Positions 6,183 to 7,563 of a stretch of DNA of 7,563 nt are shown here, piece by piece (the stretch's first letter is position 1; every line of letters begins with the position of its first letter). The position numbers and the translations under genes were made by a program. Source of the stretch: GCA-2723085 sp042093455 (GTDB lineage: Bacteria; Bacteroidota; Bacteroidia; Flavobacteriales_D; Parvicellaceae); assembly GCA_042093455.1 (NCBI GenBank), contig JBELEU010000104.1, positions 1-7,563 on the forward strand. The letters are read 5' to 3'. The notes beneath the pieces are model-generated. The model saw only the letters and a list, made by a program, of their open reading frames with translations, was not told the DNA's origin and made no database searches.

Positions 6183-7563
6183 ATGAACGAAGAACACTTC
6201 AAAAAAATAATTAGTCACTCTAAAGAGTTTGGCTTCATTTTCCCAAGTAGTGAAATATATGACGGACTAAGCGCAACATATGATTATGGACAAAACGGAA
6301 TAGAACTTAAAAACAACATTAAAAATTTCTGGTGGAAAGCCATGGTCCAAATGAATGAAGACATAGTTGGTTTAGATTCTGCTATTTTCATGCACCCTTC
6401 AATATGGAAAGCATCTGGACATGTTGATGCATTTAATGACCCATTAATAGATAATAAAGATTCTAAAAAAAGATACAGAGCAGATGTTTTAATTGAAGAT
6501 CACATTGGCAAAATAGAAGAAAAAAACAACAAGGATATCAAAAAAGCTAAAAAACGGTTTGGTGACGATTTTGATGAAACCACATTCAGAAATACCAATG
6601 CAAATATTTTAAGAAGAATAGAAGAGATTAAAAAAATTGAAGATGAAATGGAATTAGCATTTAATTCCGAAAACCTAGATGACATCTATAATTTAATTAT
6701 TAATTTAGGAATAAAATGCCCAATTAGTGGCTCTAACAACTGGACTAAAGTTAGACAGTTCAACCTTATGTTCAGCACTGAAATAGGCTCACTTTCAGAT
6801 GATTCTTCAAAAATATACCTAAGACCAGAAACAGCACAAGGTATCTTTGTAAACTACTTAAATGTTCAAAAAACAAGTCGTAAAAAACTCCCATTTGGTA
6901 TTGCTCAAATTGGTAAAGCTTTTAGAAACGAAATAATTGCCAGACAATTTATTTTTAGAATGCGTGAGTTTGAACAAATGGAAATGCAATTTTTCATTCA
7001 ACCAGGGAGTCAAAAAAAATGGTATGAACATTGGAAGGAAAATAGACTAAAGTGGCACAAATCACTTGGTTTCACAGACAATGACCTTAGATTTCATGAC
7101 CATATAAAATTAGCACATTATGCTGACGCAGCATGTGACATTGAATTTAATTTCCCTTTTGGATTTAAAGAACTTGAAGGAATTCATTCAAGAACAGATT
7201 TTGATCTTAAACAACACGAAAAGCATTCAAAGAAAAAACAAAGGTATTTTGACCCTGAAATTAACGAAAGTTATGTGCCATATGTCGTTGAAACATCAAT
7301 CGGATTAGATAGAATGTTTTTAGCAATTCTTTCTAAATCCTTAAAAGAAGAAGAATTAGAAAACGGCAGCTCAAGAGTTGTACTTTCAATAACTCCTCCA
7401 CTAGCTCCAACAAAAGCAGCTATATTACCTCTTGTGAAAAAAGACGGCTTGGACGAAAAAGCAAAAGAAATTTACGACATGCTAAAACTTGACTTTCAAT
7501 GTCTTTACGAAGAAAAGGATTCAATAGGAAAAAGGTACAGGAGAAATGATGCAATTGGCACAC
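6183..7563 (+). CDS. glyS: Glycyl-tRNA synthetase, dimeric (alpha2) type, 3' end outside window
   Basis: Class II aminoacyl-tRNA synthetase that charges tRNA-Gly with glycine in the cytosol. The first 460 codons are present with an uninterrupted frame; the family is about 500 or slightly more residues, so only the end of the anticodon-binding domain is missing. The N-terminus (EFGFIFPSSEIYDGLSATYD) is the GlyRS start. The helical insertion follows at about residues 95-175, then WTKVRQFNLMF (187-197), RPETAQGIF (214-222), motif 2 with FRNE (247-250), the glycine-binding loop ELEGIHSRTDFDL (330-342), and motif 3 with GLDR (374-377). The anticodon-binding domain begins near residue 400 (VVLSITPPLAPTKAAILPL). 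It is the eukaryote/archaea-like alpha2 enzyme, not the alpha2beta2 GlyQ/GlyS pair of E. coli. The CPISG segment (179-183) replaces the CxxC knuckle seen in some bacterial homologues. Leader A-rich, no Shine-Dalgarno. Confidence 0.97.
   Translation, partial: MNEEHFKKIISHSKEFGFIFPSSEIYDGLSATYDYGQNGIELKNNIKNFWWKAMVQMNEDIVGLDSAIFMHPSIWKASGHVDAFNDPLIDNKDSKKRYRADVLIEDHIGKIEEKNNKDIKKAKKRFGDDFDETTFRNTNANILRRIEEIKKIEDEMELAFNSENLDDIYNLIINLGIKCPISGSNNWTKVRQFNLMFSTEIGSLSDDSSKIYLRPETAQGIFVNYLNVQKTSRKKLPFGIAQIGKAFRNEIIARQFIFRMREFEQMEMQFFIQPGSQKKWYEHWKENRLKWHKSLGFTDNDLRFHDHIKLAHYADAACDIEFNFPFGFKELEGIHSRTDFDLKQHEKHSKKKQRYFDPEINESYVPYVVETSIGLDRMFLAILSKSLKEEELENGSSRVVLSITPPLAPTKAAILPLVKKDGLDEKAKEIYDMLKLDFQCLYEEKDSIGKRYRRNDAIGT

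Noticed and set aside
6500..6685. 61-codon open frame on the minus strand inside glyS
   Set aside because: Its Ser/Leu/Phe-rich translation is the antisense of the Lys/Glu/Asn-rich insertion of GlyRS.
7120..7308. 62-codon open frame on the plus strand inside glyS
   Set aside because: It is in a different frame from the GlyRS motifs 330-377, which are intact in the main frame.

Overview
The window is AT-rich housekeeping chromosome from a member of the Bacteroidota, most likely a marine flavobacterial-type organism. Three things point there. Start codons are preceded by A/T-rich leaders with no Shine-Dalgarno GGAGG. The glycyl-tRNA synthetase is the dimeric alpha2 type with a Flavobacteriia-like N-terminus. 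A DUF3109 protein, a family common in Bacteroidota, sits next to it. Both ribonucleotide reductase subunits are also of the eukaryote-like class Ia type found in this phylum. Species cannot be named from the sequence alone.

Layout: (1) 2-1383, plus strand: the 3' end of fumC (class II fumarase), a 67-residue two-helix membrane protein starting 1 nt after the fumC stop, and an SPFH/prohibitin-like membrane protein overlapping it by 8 nt. This looks like one transcript and ends in a strong intrinsic terminator (1409-1436). (2) 1384-1596: a convergent intergenic region with that terminator and a second long hairpin (1543-1574) serving the opposite strand. (3) 5023-1597, minus strand: a tight nrdB-nrdA pair encoding a complete class Ia ribonucleotide reductase. 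(4) 5024-5492: a 469-nt very AT-rich gap holding several inverted repeats, one of which resembles a terminator for the gene to its right; the nrdBA promoter must also lie here or further upstream. (5) 6071-5493, minus strand: a cysteine-rich DUF3109 protein. (6) 6183-7563, plus strand: glyS, divergent from DUF3109 across a 111-nt gap and cut off by the window end.

Functionally the genes serve central metabolism (fumarase, TCA cycle), membrane organisation (SPFH protein and its small partner), deoxynucleotide synthesis (NrdAB) and translation (GlyRS). I see no mobile element, CRISPR array, defence island, tRNA or rRNA, and no clearly novel multi-gene system. The points most worth a second look are the unrecognised small membrane gene fused by overlap to the SPFH gene, the very eukaryote-like ribonucleotide reductase, and the inverted repeats upstream of nrdB.
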